A DNA stretch of 64,000 bases from Aquabacterium sp. OR-4. Lineage in GTDB: Bacteria; Pseudomonadota; Gammaproteobacteria; Burkholderiales; Burkholderiaceae_C. Where the stretch lies: NCBI RefSeq assembly GCF_025290835.2, contig NZ_JAOCQD020000001.1, positions 2,604,001 to 2,668,000 on the forward strand. The letters are read 5' to 3'. Positions 43,682-53,318 of the stretch are shown piece by piece. Both the position numbers and the translations under genes were made by a program. Positions within the stretch are counted from its first letter, which is position 1; every line of letters begins with the position of its first letter. The notes beneath the pieces are model-generated. The model worked only from the letters and a program-made list of their open reading frames with translations. It was not told where the DNA came from and made no database searches.

Positions 43682-46162
43682 GTGAATCCGCAAGAGACAC
43701 GGTCCCCAAGCTCGGCGCGCAGCGCCGATGCGCGGCAGTTTCCGGGTGCCACGCTGGCGCCGCAGGCGGCCCAGGGCGCCGATGCCTTGCCGATCTGGCT
43801 GCACAGCAGCGCGGCGCTGGTGGGCACGCTGCTGCTGATGCTGCTGGCCCTGGCGGTGGGTGCCGGCTTCCTGGCCGTGGAGCGCCATGCGCTGCACGAG
43901 GCCGCGGCCGACCAGAGCGAGCTGTTCGCCCGGGTGCTCGAAGACCAGGCCAACCGGACCTTCACCACCATCGACCTGTCGCTGGCCAGCACCGCCGACA
44001 ACCTGGTCGCCCACCCCGAAGCCCTGGACAGTGCGGCGCTGGGCACGGTGCTGCAGCGCACGCTGCAAGGCCAGCCCTACCTGCGCAGCCTGAGCCTGGT
44101 GGATGCCGCCGGCCGCGTGCTGGCCAGCTCGAACGCCGAAAACGTCGACCGCGTGATCGCGCGGTCGCGCCTGCTGCCGGGCAACCAGCGCGCCGGGCTG
44201 GGCGCGCTGCTGCCGGCCCGCGACCTGTCCGATCTGGCCGACCCGGCGGGCGGCAGCGCCGCGGCACCGGCCGCGCTGTCACGGGCCGCCATGCTGCCGC
44301 TGGTGCGCCCGCTGCACGGCGCCGCGGCGGGCACACCGGTGCCGCCCGCGCTGGCCGGCGCCTGGCTGGTGGCGGTGGTGCACGCCGACTACTTTGCCAA
44401 CCAGTACCAGCTGATGGTGGGCGACATGCCGCTGCGCGCCGCCTTGCTGGGCTACGACCGCCGGCTGATCGCCGCCAGCGAGGATGTGCACCTGGCGCCC
44501 GGCGAGCCGGTGCGCGCCAACGTCATCTTCGAGCGCTTCCTGCCCGAGCACGAGAAGGGCCGCTTCGAGGGCGCGGGGGTCGACGGTGCACCGGTGCTGG
44601 CCACCTTCCGCTCGGCGCGCCGCCATGCGCTGGTGCTGCTGGCCGAGGTGCCGCAGGCCGCGGTGGACGCGCAGATGGCGCGCGCCCTGCGCACCACCGG
44701 CCTGGCCACGCTGGGCGTGCTGCTGCTGATCGCGGTGCTGGGCCTGCTGGCCTGGCGCAGCCTGCGCGGCCATGCCCAGGTGCGCGCGCGCCTGGCCCGC
44801 GCGCACGACCGCATGGCCGCCCAGCATGCCTTCACCGAGCGTCTGTTCGAGCTGTGCCCGGTGCCGATGGTGGTCAAGGACGGCGAGGGCCGCTTCGTGC
44901 AGGTCAACAAGGCCTTCACCGAGCTCACCGGCCTGCCGCCCGAGCGGGTCATCGGCCGCACCATGCGCCGCCTGTATCCGGCCCACCTGGCCGCCCCGGT
45001 GGATGCGCAGGAGCGGCTGGCACTGGCGCAGCGCCAGCCGGCGAGCTTCGAGCAGCCGCTGCTCGACGCCGACGGCCTGCCGCGCGACGTGCTGATGCGG
45101 GTGACGCCCTACACCGGCGAGGACGGCCGCGTGGCCGGCCTGATCGGCTGCTTCACCGATGTGAGCGAGTTCCGCGAGGCCGAGGTGCGCACCCAGCAGG
45201 CGCGACTGGCGGCCGAGCGCGCCAACAGCGCCAAGAGCGAGTTCCTGGCCAACATCAGCCACGAGCTGCGCACGCCGCTGCAAAGCATCATGGGCTACTC
45301 CGAGCTGGGGCTGGCGCGCACCGCCGGCGACCGCCGGCTGCAGACCATGTTCACCGACATCCACGCCGCCGGCACGCGCATGCTGGCGCTGGTGAACAAC
45401 CTGCTCGACCTGTCGCGGCTGGAGTCCACCGTGGGCCACATCCGGCTGCAGCCGGTGGATCTGGCGCCCGGCCTGCTGGCCGTGCGCGACGAGCTGCAGC
45501 CGCTGGCCGCGCGCCGCGGCATCCACCTGGTGCCGCCGGCCGATCCGCAGCCGCTGTGGACGCTGGCCGATCCGGTGCGGCTGCAGCAGGTGCTGCGCAA
45601 CCTGCTGGCCAACGCCCTGCGCTTTGCACCCGATGCCAGCGACGTGCGCATCGACTGGCGCACCACGGCCGAGGGCCGCCACCTGATCAGCGTGCGCGAC
45701 TGCGGCCCGGGCATCCCCGACGACGAGCTCGACTCGATCTTCGGGGCCTTCGTGCAGTCGTCGCGCACCAAGGACGGCGCCGGTGGCACCGGCCTGGGCC
45801 TGGCCATCTGCCGCAAGATCGTGCAGGCCCACCGCGGTCGCATCCGCGCCAGCAATGCGCCGGGCGGTGGCGCCTTGTTCGAGATCCGCCTGCCGGCCAT
45901 CGACATCCCGCGCGGCAGCCTGGCCACCGGCAGCGACGACGCGGTGGACGAAGCGGCGGACGAAACGACCGGCACCGCGGGCATGGCCCGGCCCGCGGCC
46001 CAGCAACCAGCCCCGCAACCAGCCCCGCAACCAGCCCAGCCAACGGCCCATGCAGCGCCTGTTGCGGCGGCAGCACCGGCCGCCGATGCGCCCGATCTGC
46101 CCTGGCCCCGCACCGACAGCGCAGACGACGCGGCCTGGCGCCGGCCGTCCACCACGCCCTGA
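43682..46162 (+). CDS. PAS-containing sensor histidine kinase (orphan)
   Basis: This 826-residue kinase has two membrane helices (~40-65 and ~335-355) bracketing a PDC/dCache-like periplasmic domain ([15 protein letters not shown]). A PAS domain ([16 protein letters not shown]), HisKA with H527 in S-H-E-L-R-T-P-L-Q, and HATPase ([16 protein letters not shown]) follow. The last ~90 residues are a Pro/Gln/Ala-rich tail. Part of it (Q-P-A-P-Q-P-A-P-Q) comes from tandem CAACCAGCCCCG repeats near 46011. No receiver or regulator is adjacent. The GTG at 43682 is the first start that includes the whole membrane region. Confidence 0.87.
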   Translation: MNPQETRSPSSARSADARQFPGATLAPQAAQGADALPIWLHSSAALVGTLLLMLLALAVGAGFLAVERHALHEAAADQSELFARVLEDQANRTFTTIDLSLASTADNLVAHPEALDSAALGTVLQRTLQGQPYLRSLSLVDAAGRVLASSNAENVDRVIARSRLLPGNQRAGLGALLPARDLSDLADPAGGSAAAPAALSRAAMLPLVRPLHGAAAGTPVPPALAGAWLVAVVHADYFANQYQLMVGDMPLRAALLGYDRRLIAASEDVHLAPGEPVRANVIFERFLPEHEKGRFEGAGVDGAPVLATFRSARRHALVLLAEVPQAAVDAQMARALRTTGLATLGVLLLIAVLGLLAWRSLRGHAQVRARLARAHDRMAAQHAFTERLFELCPVPMVVKDGEGRFVQVNKAFTELTGLPPERVIGRTMRRLYPAHLAAPVDAQERLALAQRQPASFEQPLLDADGLPRDVLMRVTPYTGEDGRVAGLIGCFTDVSEFREAEVRTQQARLAAERANSAKSEFLANISHELRTPLQSIMGYSELGLARTAGDRRLQTMFTDIHAAGTRMLALVNNLLDLSRLESTVGHIRLQPVDLAPGLLAVRDELQPLAARRGIHLVPPADPQPLWTLADPVRLQQVLRNLLANALRFAPDASDVRIDWRTTAEGRHLISVRDCGPGIPDDELDSIFGAFVQSSRTKDGAGGTGLGLAICRKIVQAHRGRIRASNAPGGGALFEIRLPAIDIPRGSLATGSDDAVDEAADETTGTAGMARPAAQQPAPQPAPQPAQPTAHAAPVAAAAPAADAPDLPWPRTDSADDAAWRRPSTTP

Positions 46163-46170
46163 GCGCCGCC

Positions 46171-46188
46171 GCCGGCCCGACGGCCGGC
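46171..46188. terminator. Hairpin between convergent kinase and OsmC genes
   Basis: GCCGGCC-CGAC-GGCCGGC forms a 7-bp GC-only stem within the 54-bp convergent gap. It lacks a U tract, so its role in termination is tentative. Confidence 0.45.
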
Positions 46189-46216
46189 GCGCGCCCCAGC
46201 ATCGGGTGCAGCCGGT

Positions 46217-46708
46217 TCAGCCGGGCTGACCGGGCGGCTGCCCCTCGAACACCGGCTCGCAGCGCAGCTCGGTGCGCACCGAGTGGGCGATGAAGCAGGC
46301 CTCGTGCGCGGCATGGTGCAGGCGCTGCACCTCGGCCACATCGGGCTGGCGCTCGCCGGCCCAGCGCACGGCCGGGCGCAAGGTGACCTCGGTCATGGCC
46401 TGGCGGCCCTGGGCATCGCGCGCCAGCACGCCTTCGGCCTGGTCGCGGTAGTCGTCCACCACCCAGCCGGCGCGGCAGGCCAGATCCAGAAACCACAGCA
46501 TGTGGCAGCTCGACAGCGAGGCCACGAAAGCTTCCTCGGGGTCCACCGCGGCGGCCTGCGACATCGGCAGCGGCACCACCTGCGGCGACGACGAGGCCGG
46601 CACCTCCACACCACCGTCGAACAGCCAGCGGTGGGCGCGGCTGTAGCGCCGGTCGGCAAAGGCGTCGTCGTGGCGCTGCCAGGCGATGGTGGCGGTGTAG
46701 CGTGACAT
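46217..46708 (-). CDS. OsmC family peroxiredoxin-like protein
   Basis: This 163-residue OsmC/Ohr-type protein has its two redox cysteines in S-S-C-H-M-L-W-F-L and H-E-A-C-F-I-A-H-S-V-R-T-E. It probably reduces organic hydroperoxides with thiol or lipoyl partners in the cytoplasm. The N-terminal M-S-R-Y-T-A-T-I-A-W and the central P-E-E-A-F-V-A-S-L match the OsmC branch that is not strictly Ohr. It appears monocistronic, convergent with the orphan kinase gene. Confidence 0.9.
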   Translation of the reverse strand: MSRYTATIAWQRHDDAFADRRYSRAHRWLFDGGVEVPASSSPQVVPLPMSQAAAVDPEEAFVASLSSCHMLWFLDLACRAGWVVDDYRDQAEGVLARDAQGRQAMTEVTLRPAVRWAGERQPDVAEVQRLHHAAHEACFIAHSVRTELRCEPVFEGQPPGQPG

Positions 46709-46793
46709 GGTGGGTCTGGGTCTGCTGACGGGGCCGCCAGCCTAACCCAGCCGGCGGCCGGCCCGGCGCGCGCGCCGGGCGGCTGCCGTCACG

Positions 46794-47804
46794 TCAATAC
46801 AGCGTGAAGCTGGCCCAGTAGGCCACCGCGGCCACGAAGGCCGAGGCCGGGATGGTGAGCACCCAGGCCCAGACGATGTTGCCGGCCACGCCCCAGCGCA
46901 CCGCCGAGGCGTTGCGCACCGAGCCCACGCCGACGATGGCGCCGGTGATGGTGTGGGTGGTGCTCACCGGAATGCCCAGCGCGGTGGCCAGAAACAGCGT
47001 GATCGCGCCACCGGTCTCGGCACAGAAGCCGCCCACCGGCCGCAGCTTGGTGATGCGCTGGCCCATGGTCTTGACGATGCGCCAGCCGCCAAACAGCGTG
47101 CCCATGCCGATGGCCAGATAGCAGCTCCAGATCACCCAGCCGGGCGGCGCCTGGTCACCCGCGCCGATGTAGCCGGAGGCCACCAGCAGCATCCAGATGA
47201 TGCCGATGGTCTTTTGCGCATCGTTGCCGCCATGGCCCAGCGAGTACAGGCCGGCCGACACCAGCTGCAGCCGGCGGAACCAGCGGTCGACCTTGAGCGG
47301 CGTGGTGCGGCGGCAGATCCAGGCCACCAGCACCATCATCAGCGAGCCCAGGATGAAGCCCAGCGCCGGCGACACGAAGATGAAGGCCACGGTCTTGAGG
47401 ATGCCGGCACCGATCAGCTGGCCGGCGCCGGCCTTGGCGATCACCGCGCCGCAGATGCCGCCGATCAGCGCATGCGAGCTCGACGAGGGGATGCCGTAGA
47501 ACCAGGTGATGACGTTCCAGGTGATCGCGCCCACCAGCGCGCCGAAGACCACCTGGTGGTCGATGATGCCCGGCTCGGCAATGCCCTTGCCCACGGTGGC
47601 CGCCACCTTGAGCTGGAACACCGTGATCGCGATGACGTTGAAGAAGGCCGCAAACAACACCGCCTGCTGCGGCTTGAGCACGCCGGTGGAAACCACGGTG
47701 GCGATCGAGTTCGCCGCGTCGTGGAAGCCGTTCATGAAGTCGAAGACCAGGGCCAGGGCCACCAGCATGGCCACGGTCCAGAAACCGATCTGCAGCGCGT
47801 CCAT
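46794..47804 (-). CDS. Low-affinity inorganic phosphate transporter, PiT family
   Basis: This 336-residue membrane permease has the duplicated PiT motifs: F-D-F-M-N-G-F-H-D-A-A-N-S-I-A-T-V in the first half and G-H-G-G-N-D-A-Q-K-T-I-G in the second. It moves phosphate, often as a metal-phosphate complex, with protons or sodium. The gene follows the DUF47 gene by 11 bp on the same strand. That is a widespread pairing in which the DUF47 protein modulates Pit activity. Confidence 0.95.
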   Translation of the reverse strand: MDALQIGFWTVAMLVALALVFDFMNGFHDAANSIATVVSTGVLKPQQAVLFAAFFNVIAITVFQLKVAATVGKGIAEPGIIDHQVVFGALVGAITWNVITWFYGIPSSSSHALIGGICGAVIAKAGAGQLIGAGILKTVAFIFVSPALGFILGSLMMVLVAWICRRTTPLKVDRWFRRLQLVSAGLYSLGHGGNDAQKTIGIIWMLLVASGYIGAGDQAPPGWVIWSCYLAIGMGTLFGGWRIVKTMGQRITKLRPVGGFCAETGGAITLFLATALGIPVSTTHTITGAIVGVGSVRNASAVRWGVAGNIVWAWVLTIPASAFVAAVAYWASFTLY

Positions 47805-47815
47805 CGCGGCGGCGA

Positions 47816-48463
47816 TCAGGAGTTCTCGAGGACGATGCCCTCGATGATGTTGGCCACGTCCTCGCAGCGGTCGGAGATCGACTCGAGGTGCTCGTACACC
47901 GCCTTCAGCTTGATCAGCTCGCGCACGTCGATGTTGTCGCGAAACAGCTTGCTCATCGCCGAGCGCATCACGCGGTCGGCATCGCTTTCGAGGCGATCGA
48001 TCTCCTCGCAGGTCTTCAGCGCGGCTTCGGCCACCGCCGCCTGGTTGAGCTTGGGCAGCAGGGTCACCGCGTGCTGCACGCGCTCGCAGCAGCGGGCGCT
48101 GATCTCGGCCAGGCGCACCACGTCTTCGTTCATGCGCTGCAGGTCGTACAGCGCCATCACCTCGGCCGAGTCCTGCAGCAGGTCGAGGATGTCGTCCATG
48201 GCATTGATCAGGCCGTGGATCTGCTCGCGGTCGAGCGGCGTGATGAAGGTCTTGTGCAGCAGCCGGTTGACATCGGCGGTGATGCGGTCGGCCTGCTTCT
48301 CGGCGTGGTCGACCTCGTTGGCGTATTTCTCGCGCAGCACCGGGTCGGCATAGTGCGTCACCAGCTGCCCGAACGAACGCGCGCCTTCGGCAATGTGTTG
48401 CCCATGCTCGTTGAACATGGCGAAAAAGTTGCCTTCGCGCGGCAGCAGCTTGCCGAACAGCAT
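47816..48463 (-). CDS. DUF47 family PhoU-like regulator of PiT transport
   Basis: This 215-residue helical-bundle protein of the DUF47/TIGR00153 family (PhoU-like) has blocks L-P-R-E-G-N-F-F-A-M-F-N and D-R-E-Q-I-H-G-L-I-N-A-M-D-D-I-L-D. The C-terminal L-E-S-I-S-D-R-C-E-D-V-A-N is also typical. The acidic residues in these blocks usually bind metal ions. It is co-transcribed with, and just upstream of, the PiT permease gene and probably gates it. ATG 48463 starts the conserved M-L-F-G-K-L-L-P. The upstream gap of 139 bp contains a TACAAT box in the right orientation. Confidence 0.93.
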   Translation of the reverse strand: MLFGKLLPREGNFFAMFNEHGQHIAEGARSFGQLVTHYADPVLREKYANEVDHAEKQADRITADVNRLLHKTFITPLDREQIHGLINAMDDILDLLQDSAEVMALYDLQRMNEDVVRLAEISARCCERVQHAVTLLPKLNQAAVAEAALKTCEEIDRLESDADRVMRSAMSKLFRDNIDVRELIKLKAVYEHLESISDRCEDVANIIEGIVLENS

Positions 48464-48551
48464 GGGTGGGCTCCGAGGGTGGGGGTGGCGGCGGACGCGG
48501 TCAACGACCCGTCGGTGCGTCACCGAATTGTCATCATCCTGTTGTTTTTTT

Positions 48552-48557
48552 ATTGTA
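48552..48557 (-). promoter_or_regulatory. Putative -10 box (TACAAT) of the DUF47-PiT operon
   Basis: On the minus strand TACAAT is followed by an A-rich stretch and lies ~90 bp before the DUF47 start. No good -35 was seen. It is the only AT-rich promoter-like segment in the gap. Confidence 0.4.
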
Positions 48558-48602
48558 GGCCTGCCGCGTGCCGTCCAGTGCCCTGCCTTGCCACCCTGGG
48601 GC

Positions 48603-49187
48603 TTACACCCGCAAGCCGATGGCGCCATCGGCCGGCAGGCGCTCGATGCGCTGCGCGGCCACGGCCGGCAGATGATCGGCCAGCGCGCCCAGGCCGGGCA
48701 CGCACAGCGCCGGCCGCAGCTCCAGCAAGGGCCGCAGCACAAAGGCGCGCAGGTGCAGGCGCGGATGCGGCAGCCACAGCGCCGGGCTGCTGCGCTGCAG
48801 CGGGCCGTGCAGCAGCAAGTCGAGGTCGAGCGTGCGCGGCGCGTTCAGGTAGGGCCGCGCACGGCCGTGCTGGTGCTCGATGGCATGCAGCGCGGCCAGC
48901 AGCGCCTCGGGTGGCGGCACGCCATCCAGCCAGGCCACGGCGTTGTAGAAGTCGGGGCCGTCGGCATCGACCGGCGCGCTGCGGTACAGCGCCGAGCAGG
49001 CACGCACGCGGCAGCCAGGCAGCGCGGCCAGGGCGTCCAGCGCCGCCTGCAGCGTGGCCGGCGCGTCGCCCAGGTTGGCCCCCAGGCCCACCAGGGCTTC
49101 ACCGGTCGCCAGCGAGCTGGCGGCCCGTTCGCTGGTTGGCGGCGCCAGCGAGCTGGCGGCCGCGTGATCAGGCGGCGTCGCCACCAC
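48603..49187 (-). CDS. folK: 2-amino-4-hydroxy-6-hydroxymethyldihydropteridine diphosphokinase
   Basis: FolK transfers pyrophosphate from ATP to hydroxymethyl-dihydropterin in folate synthesis. The domain runs from L-V-G-L-G-A-N-L-G-D to the end. It contains Y-R-S-A-P-V-D, D-F-Y-N-A-V, and the metal/ATP motif P-R-T-L-D-L-D-L-L-L with L-P-H-P-R-L-H-L-R-A-F. The start is uncertain. GTG 49187 or 49184 overlaps the end of pcnB and adds ~30 residues containing a translated 19-bp direct repeat. GTG 49091 would cut into the first strand. The stop is certain. It is the last gene of the hda-HAD-pcnB-folK series. Confidence 0.9.
   Translation of the reverse strand: MVATPPDHAAASSLAPPTSERAASSLATGEALVGLGANLGDAPATLQAALDALAALPGCRVRACSALYRSAPVDADGPDFYNAVAWLDGVPPPEALLAALHAIEHQHGRARPYLNAPRTLDLDLLLHGPLQRSSPALWLPHPRLHLRAFVLRPLLELRPALCVPGLGALADHLPAVAAQRIERLPADGAIGLRV
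49107..49161. repeat. 19-bp direct repeat at the pcnB/folK junction
   Basis: CGCCAGCGAGCTGGCGGCC occurs at 49107-49125 and 49143-49161. Each copy is itself partly palindromic (CGCCAGC...GCTGGCG). The repeats lie in the region that decides the folK start. Confidence 0.75.
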
Positions 49188-50877
49188 CGGCTGGGGCTGC
49201 ACCCTGCCCGCCACCGGCCGGCTTGCGGCGGCGGCGGCGGCGCTTGCGGGCCGGCGCGCTGCCACCCTCGGCGGCCTCGCCGGCCGGGCCGTCATCGGGC
49301 TCGCTGGCGTCGTCGTCGCCCGCGGCGTCGGCGGCTGTGTCGATGGCGGTGGCGGTATCGGCATCAGCGGGCGCGGCGCCCGGCGCGGCCACGGGCGCCG
49401 GCTTGGCGGCAGCCTTGGGCACACGGCGCTGCGCGGGGCGCTGGGCCTCGCGCAGCGCGCTCAGCAGGGCTTCGCGGTCATCGTCGCTGCCCAGCGAGAA
49501 GTCTTCCCACCAGTCGGCCAGCTCGGCCGGCGCCTCGCCCACATCGGCGCGCAGGCGCAGAAAGTCGAAGCCGGCGCGAAAGCGCGGCTGCTCGATCATG
49601 GTGTAGGCGGTGTTGGGCTGCCGGCGCTCCAGGCGCGGCTGCATCATCCAGATCTCGCGCATGTCGGCACCCAGCTTGCCGCGGCCCGAGACATCGCCGA
49701 TGCGGGCATCGAACACCCCGTCCACCGCGCCCTGCAGCGCCGGCACGGTGTGCTCGCCGGCCTCGCGGCGCTCGGTCCAGCCGTCCAGCACGTCGTGCCA
49801 CAGCAGGCAGGCCAGCAGGAAGCTGGGCGCCACCGCCTTGCCTTCGCCCACGCGGCGGTCGGTATCCGACAAGGCCATGCGCACGAAGGCCATGCGCCGC
49901 TCGGCCGCGTCGCTGCCGCGGCGGGCGTCGAACACCGCCTCCAGCACCGGGAACACGCCGCGGTGCAGGCCGTGCTTTTGCAGCACCTCCAGGCTGGCCA
50001 GCGCGTGGCCGGTCTGCAGCAGCTTGATCATCTCGTCGAACATGCGCGAGATCGGCACATCGGCCAGCTGCGGCACGATGGCCGGGATGGGCGCGGCCGT
50101 CTCGGCATCGAGCTCGAAGCCCAGCTTGGCCTCGAAGCGGATGGCCCGCAGGATGCGCACCGGGTCTTCGCGGTAGCGCGTGGCCGGGTCGCCGATCAGG
50201 CGCAGGCGCTTGGCCTTCACGTCGGCCAGGCCGCCGTGGTAGTCAACCACGATCTGGGTCTCGGGGTCGTAGTACATGGCGTTGACCGTGAAGTCGCGGC
50301 GCGCGGCGTCCTCGATCTGCGGGCCCCAGACGTTGTCGCGCAGCACGCGGCCGCTGGCGTCCACCGCATGCGCCTGGCCGGCCAGCTCGGCCTTGCTGGT
50401 CTTCTCGTTGCCGCCCACCTGGGTGGCATCGCTGGCGTCGAGGTAGGCGCGGAAGGTCGAGACCTCGATCACCTCGTGGTCGCGGCCACGGCCATGCACC
50501 ACGTGCACGATGCGGAAACGCCGGCCGATGATGAAGGCGCGGCGGAACTGCGCCTTGACCTGCTCGGGCGTGGCATCGGTGGCCACGTCGAAGTCCTTGG
50601 GCGCGCGGCCCACCAGCAGGTCGCGTACCGCGCCGCCCACGATGTAGGCCTGGTAGCCGGCCTGCTGCAGCGTGCGCACCACCTTGATGGCGCGCTCGTC
50701 CACCAGCTGGCGGTCGATGCCGTGCTCGGAGACCGGCACCTCCACGCGCTTTCCCAGCGGGATCTTGGGTCGCGCCGGAGCGCCTGCCGGTGCCGCGGCG
50801 CCGGGTGTGACGGCCGCGGCCGCTTGGGCCGTGGCATCGCCCTGGCCGAGCAGGCGCTGGATCAGCTTCTTGATCAT
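49168..50877 (-). CDS. pcnB: Poly(A) polymerase I
   Basis: This 569-residue nucleotidyltransferase adds 3' poly(A) tails that promote RNA decay. The catalytic motif is G-G-A-V-R-D-L-L-V-G...D-F-D-V-A-T-D. The R-R-D-F-T-V-N-A-M-Y-Y and R-F-R-I-V-H-V-V blocks are typical of bacterial PAPs, as opposed to CCA enzymes. The C-terminal ~80 residues are low-complexity, Asp/Ala/Pro-rich, and end in a run of arginines, as in other PcnB proteins that bind RNA through a basic tail. Its ATG overlaps the HAD gene stop (ATGA). Confidence 0.95.
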   Translation of the reverse strand: MIKKLIQRLLGQGDATAQAAAAVTPGAAAPAGAPARPKIPLGKRVEVPVSEHGIDRQLVDERAIKVVRTLQQAGYQAYIVGGAVRDLLVGRAPKDFDVATDATPEQVKAQFRRAFIIGRRFRIVHVVHGRGRDHEVIEVSTFRAYLDASDATQVGGNEKTSKAELAGQAHAVDASGRVLRDNVWGPQIEDAARRDFTVNAMYYDPETQIVVDYHGGLADVKAKRLRLIGDPATRYREDPVRILRAIRFEAKLGFELDAETAAPIPAIVPQLADVPISRMFDEMIKLLQTGHALASLEVLQKHGLHRGVFPVLEAVFDARRGSDAAERRMAFVRMALSDTDRRVGEGKAVAPSFLLACLLWHDVLDGWTERREAGEHTVPALQGAVDGVFDARIGDVSGRGKLGADMREIWMMQPRLERRQPNTAYTMIEQPRFRAGFDFLRLRADVGEAPAELADWWEDFSLGSDDDREALLSALREAQRPAQRRVPKAAAKPAPVAAPGAAPADADTATAIDTAADAAGDDDASEPDDGPAGEAAEGGSAPARKRRRRRRKPAGGGQGAAPAGGGDAA

Positions 50878-51545
50878 TGGTCGAACAACCTCAGGATGCG
50901 CCAGCCACGTTCACGCGCGATGGTCTCGAGCGCCGGGCCGGGGTTGGTGGCCACCGGCTCGCTCACCCGTTCGAGCAGCGGCAGGTCGTTGGTGGAATCA
51001 CTGTAGAAAACGGTGCGCGCAAAGTCGCCGAAGGCATGGCCGCGCGCAGCCAGCCAGTCGTCGACGCGCGCGATCTTGCCTTCGCGGAACGAGGGCACGC
51101 CGGCAATGCGCCCGGTGGCATGGCCCGCGGCGTCGCGCTCGAGCGCCACCGCGATCAGCTCTGGCACGCCGAAGGCCGTGGCCACCGGCCGCGTAACGAA
51201 CTCGTTGGTGGCGGTGACGATGGCCACCAGGTCGCCGGCCTGCTGGTGCGCACGCACCAGTTCGAGCGCCTGCGGCTGGATCATCGGCGCCATCACCTCG
51301 GCCATGAAACGCTCGCGCGCGGCCTGCTGCTCGGCCAGCGGCCGCGCACGCCAGGCATGGGTGGCGAACTCGACATACGCGTCGATGTCCAGACAACCGG
51401 CCAGGTACTGCTGGTAGAAGGCGTCGTTGCGACGGGCGTGCTCGGCGGCATCGACCCAGCCGAGCGCGATCATGAAGGCGCCGAAGGCGTGGTCGGAGTC
51501 GCCGGGGATCAGCGTGCCGTCCAGGTCGAACAGGGCCAGGTTCAT
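50874..51545 (-). CDS. HAD-IB family phosphatase (SerB-like)
   Basis: This 223-residue HAD hydrolase has motif I D-L-D-G-T-L-I-P-G-D, motif II V-T-A-T-N-E-F, a Lys in R-E-G-K and motif IV Y-S-D-S-T-N-D-L-P. The subclass IB cap is like phosphoserine phosphatase. The substrate is unknown; related proteins act on small phosphomonoesters. It overlaps hda upstream and pcnB downstream by four bases each. The three genes are thus translationally coupled, an order conserved in Burkholderiales. Confidence 0.93.
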   Translation of the reverse strand: MNLALFDLDGTLIPGDSDHAFGAFMIALGWVDAAEHARRNDAFYQQYLAGCLDIDAYVEFATHAWRARPLAEQQAARERFMAEVMAPMIQPQALELVRAHQQAGDLVAIVTATNEFVTRPVATAFGVPELIAVALERDAAGHATGRIAGVPSFREGKIARVDDWLAARGHAFGDFARTVFYSDSTNDLPLLERVSEPVATNPGPALETIARERGWRILRLFDQ

Positions 51546-52246
51546 CGGGCCGCCTCCGCCGGGCCGGCCAGCGTGCTGTCTTCGGCCAGCATCTTCTTGA
51601 GCAGCGGCACGGTGATGGCGCGGTGCTCGGCCAGCGCAAATTCATCCAGCCGATCGAGCATGGCCATCAGGTGCCCCAGGTTGCGGGTGAAACGGGTGAG
51701 CAGGTAGTCCATCACGTCGTCAGAGAGAAAGATGCCGCGGCGGTCGGCCTCGCGGCGCAGCGCGCTGCGGGTCTCGGCCTCGCCCAGCGGCTGCAGCGCG
51801 AAGATGTGGCCCCAGCCCAGACGGGTGCGCAGGTCGTCGCGCAGCGGCAGGTCGACCGGCGGCTGGCGGCCGGCGGCCAGCCACTGCACGCCATGCGTGC
51901 CGGCGTCGATGAACAGCGCAAAGGCCGCCTGCTGGCGTGCGGCATCCAACTGCTCGCAACGATCCACCACCACCAGCGACCAGGCCTCGTCAAAGCCCCA
52001 GGGCAGCGCGTCGGCGGCGTCGAACCAGCCCACACGCTCGCCGCTGGCCTGGCGCTCGGCGGCCAGCGCGCGCAGCAGGCGCGTCTTGCCACTGCCGGTT
52101 TCGCCCCACAGGTACACCGGCGCGGCGGCCACGCCATCCAGGCCCAGGCCGCGCAGGTGCTGCACCGCGGCGGCGTTGGCGCCCACCAGCACGGTGTCGA
52201 AGCGCTCGGCCGGTGGCGGCGCAATGGGCAGCGGCATCTGCTTCAT
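51542..52246 (-). CDS. hda: DnaA regulatory inactivator Hda
   Basis: This 234-residue AAA+ protein is related to DnaA domain III. It has Walker A G-E-T-G-S-G-K-T, a Walker B region L-V-V-V-D-R-C-E and the sensor/arginine region G-W-G-H-I-F-A-L-Q-P-L. Hda with the beta clamp stimulates ATP hydrolysis on DnaA after initiation. The N-terminal M-K-Q-M-P-L-P-I contains the clamp-binding peptide (Q-M-P-L-P). The start at 52246 is therefore well supported. Confidence 0.94.
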   Translation of the reverse strand: MKQMPLPIAPPPAERFDTVLVGANAAAVQHLRGLGLDGVAAAPVYLWGETGSGKTRLLRALAAERQASGERVGWFDAADALPWGFDEAWSLVVVDRCEQLDAARQQAAFALFIDAGTHGVQWLAAGRQPPVDLPLRDDLRTRLGWGHIFALQPLGEAETRSALRREADRRGIFLSDDVMDYLLTRFTRNLGHLMAMLDRLDEFALAEHRAITVPLLKKMLAEDSTLAGPAEAAR

Positions 52247-52256
52247 GACGGGCGGC

Positions 52257-53318
52257 TCATCCGCGGTAGATCTCGCTGGCCACATAGGCCGCCCGAAGCC
52301 GCCGCGCCGCCACCACCGCCACCGCACTGGCCGGCAAGGCCACCAGCACGCCGACAAAACCGAACAGCTGGCCGAAGGCCATCAGCGCGAAGATCACCGC
52401 CAGCGGCGACAGGCCGATGCGCTCGCCCACCAGGCGCGGCGTGAGCACGAAGCTTTCGAGCACCTGGCCGGTGCCGTAGATCAGCGCCACCCAGCCGAGT
52501 GCGGCCAGCGTGCCGAACTGCAGCAGCGCGGCCAGCACCGCCAGCGCCAGGCCCAGGCCGAAGCCGATGTAGGGCACAAACACTGCCAGCCCGGTGAACA
52601 CGCCCACCGGCAGCGCCAGGTCGAAGCGCGCCAACGCCAGGGCCGCGGCATAGAACAGCGCCAGCGCCACCATCACCAGCACCTGGCCGCGCAGGTACTG
52701 GCCCAGCACCGCGTCGCACTCGTCCAGAAAGGCGATCACCGGCGCACGCAGGCGCGGCGGCACCAGCGCCTGCAGCCGCGCCACCAGGGCCGACCAATCG
52801 GACAACAGGTAGAACAGCACCACCGGCACCAGCACCGCATTGCCCACCAGCGACAGCATCACGCTGCCACCCAGGCGCGCCGAGCTGAGCGCGGCGGCCA
52901 GCCAGTCGTCGCCCTTGTCGTCGAGCAGTTGCACCAGCCAGGCCTTCAGGCTGGCCAGATCCAGGTTGACCTGGATGCCGAACTGCGCCAGCCAGGGCGC
53001 CAGCGTGTGGTCGAGCCGGTCGAGCAGCGGCGGGATCTGCGCCTTCAGCGCCGGCACTTCCTTGATCAGCACCGGCACCAGCAGCAGCAGCAGCGACAGC
53101 GCCGCCAGCAGCGCCAGCACCTCGACCAGCAGCACCGCCAGCACCCGCGGCAGCCCGCGGCGCGCCAGGCGCTCGACCATCGGGTGCAGCACATAGGCCA
53201 GCACCGCGGCCACCAGAAAGGGCGTCAGCACCGGTGCCAGCAACCACAACAGCAAGGCCGCCGCCAGCGCAAGGGCAGTCCAGGTGAGCGTTTGTCGTTG
53301 TGTGGGGCTGAGGGTCAT
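52257..53318 (-). CDS. AI-2E family (PerM-like) membrane transporter
   Basis: This 353-residue membrane protein of the AI-2E/UPF0118 family has two N-terminal helices (A-L-A-A-A-L-L-L-W-L-L-A-P-V-L). A central soluble segment and C-terminal helices with P-Y-I-G-F-G-L-G-L and T-P-R-L-V-G-E-R-I-G-L-S-P follow. Members include autoinducer-2 exporters and Na+/H+ antiporters. The substrate is undetermined. The ATG at 53318 gives M-T-L-S-P-T-Q-R-Q. It lies 10 bp upstream of hda, as is common in betaproteobacteria. Confidence 0.9.
   Translation of the reverse strand: MTLSPTQRQTLTWTALALAAALLLWLLAPVLTPFLVAAVLAYVLHPMVERLARRGLPRVLAVLLVEVLALLAALSLLLLLVPVLIKEVPALKAQIPPLLDRLDHTLAPWLAQFGIQVNLDLASLKAWLVQLLDDKGDDWLAAALSSARLGGSVMLSLVGNAVLVPVVLFYLLSDWSALVARLQALVPPRLRAPVIAFLDECDAVLGQYLRGQVLVMVALALFYAAALALARFDLALPVGVFTGLAVFVPYIGFGLGLALAVLAALLQFGTLAALGWVALIYGTGQVLESFVLTPRLVGERIGLSPLAVIFALMAFGQLFGFVGVLVALPASAVAVVAARRLRAAYVASEIYRG

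Noticed and set aside
48528..48545. Pho box-like direct repeat TTGTCAT-CATC-CTGTTGT near the DUF47-PiT operon
   Set aside because: The spacing is right, but the repeat points along the plus strand while the phosphate genes are on the minus strand. The second half has two mismatches.
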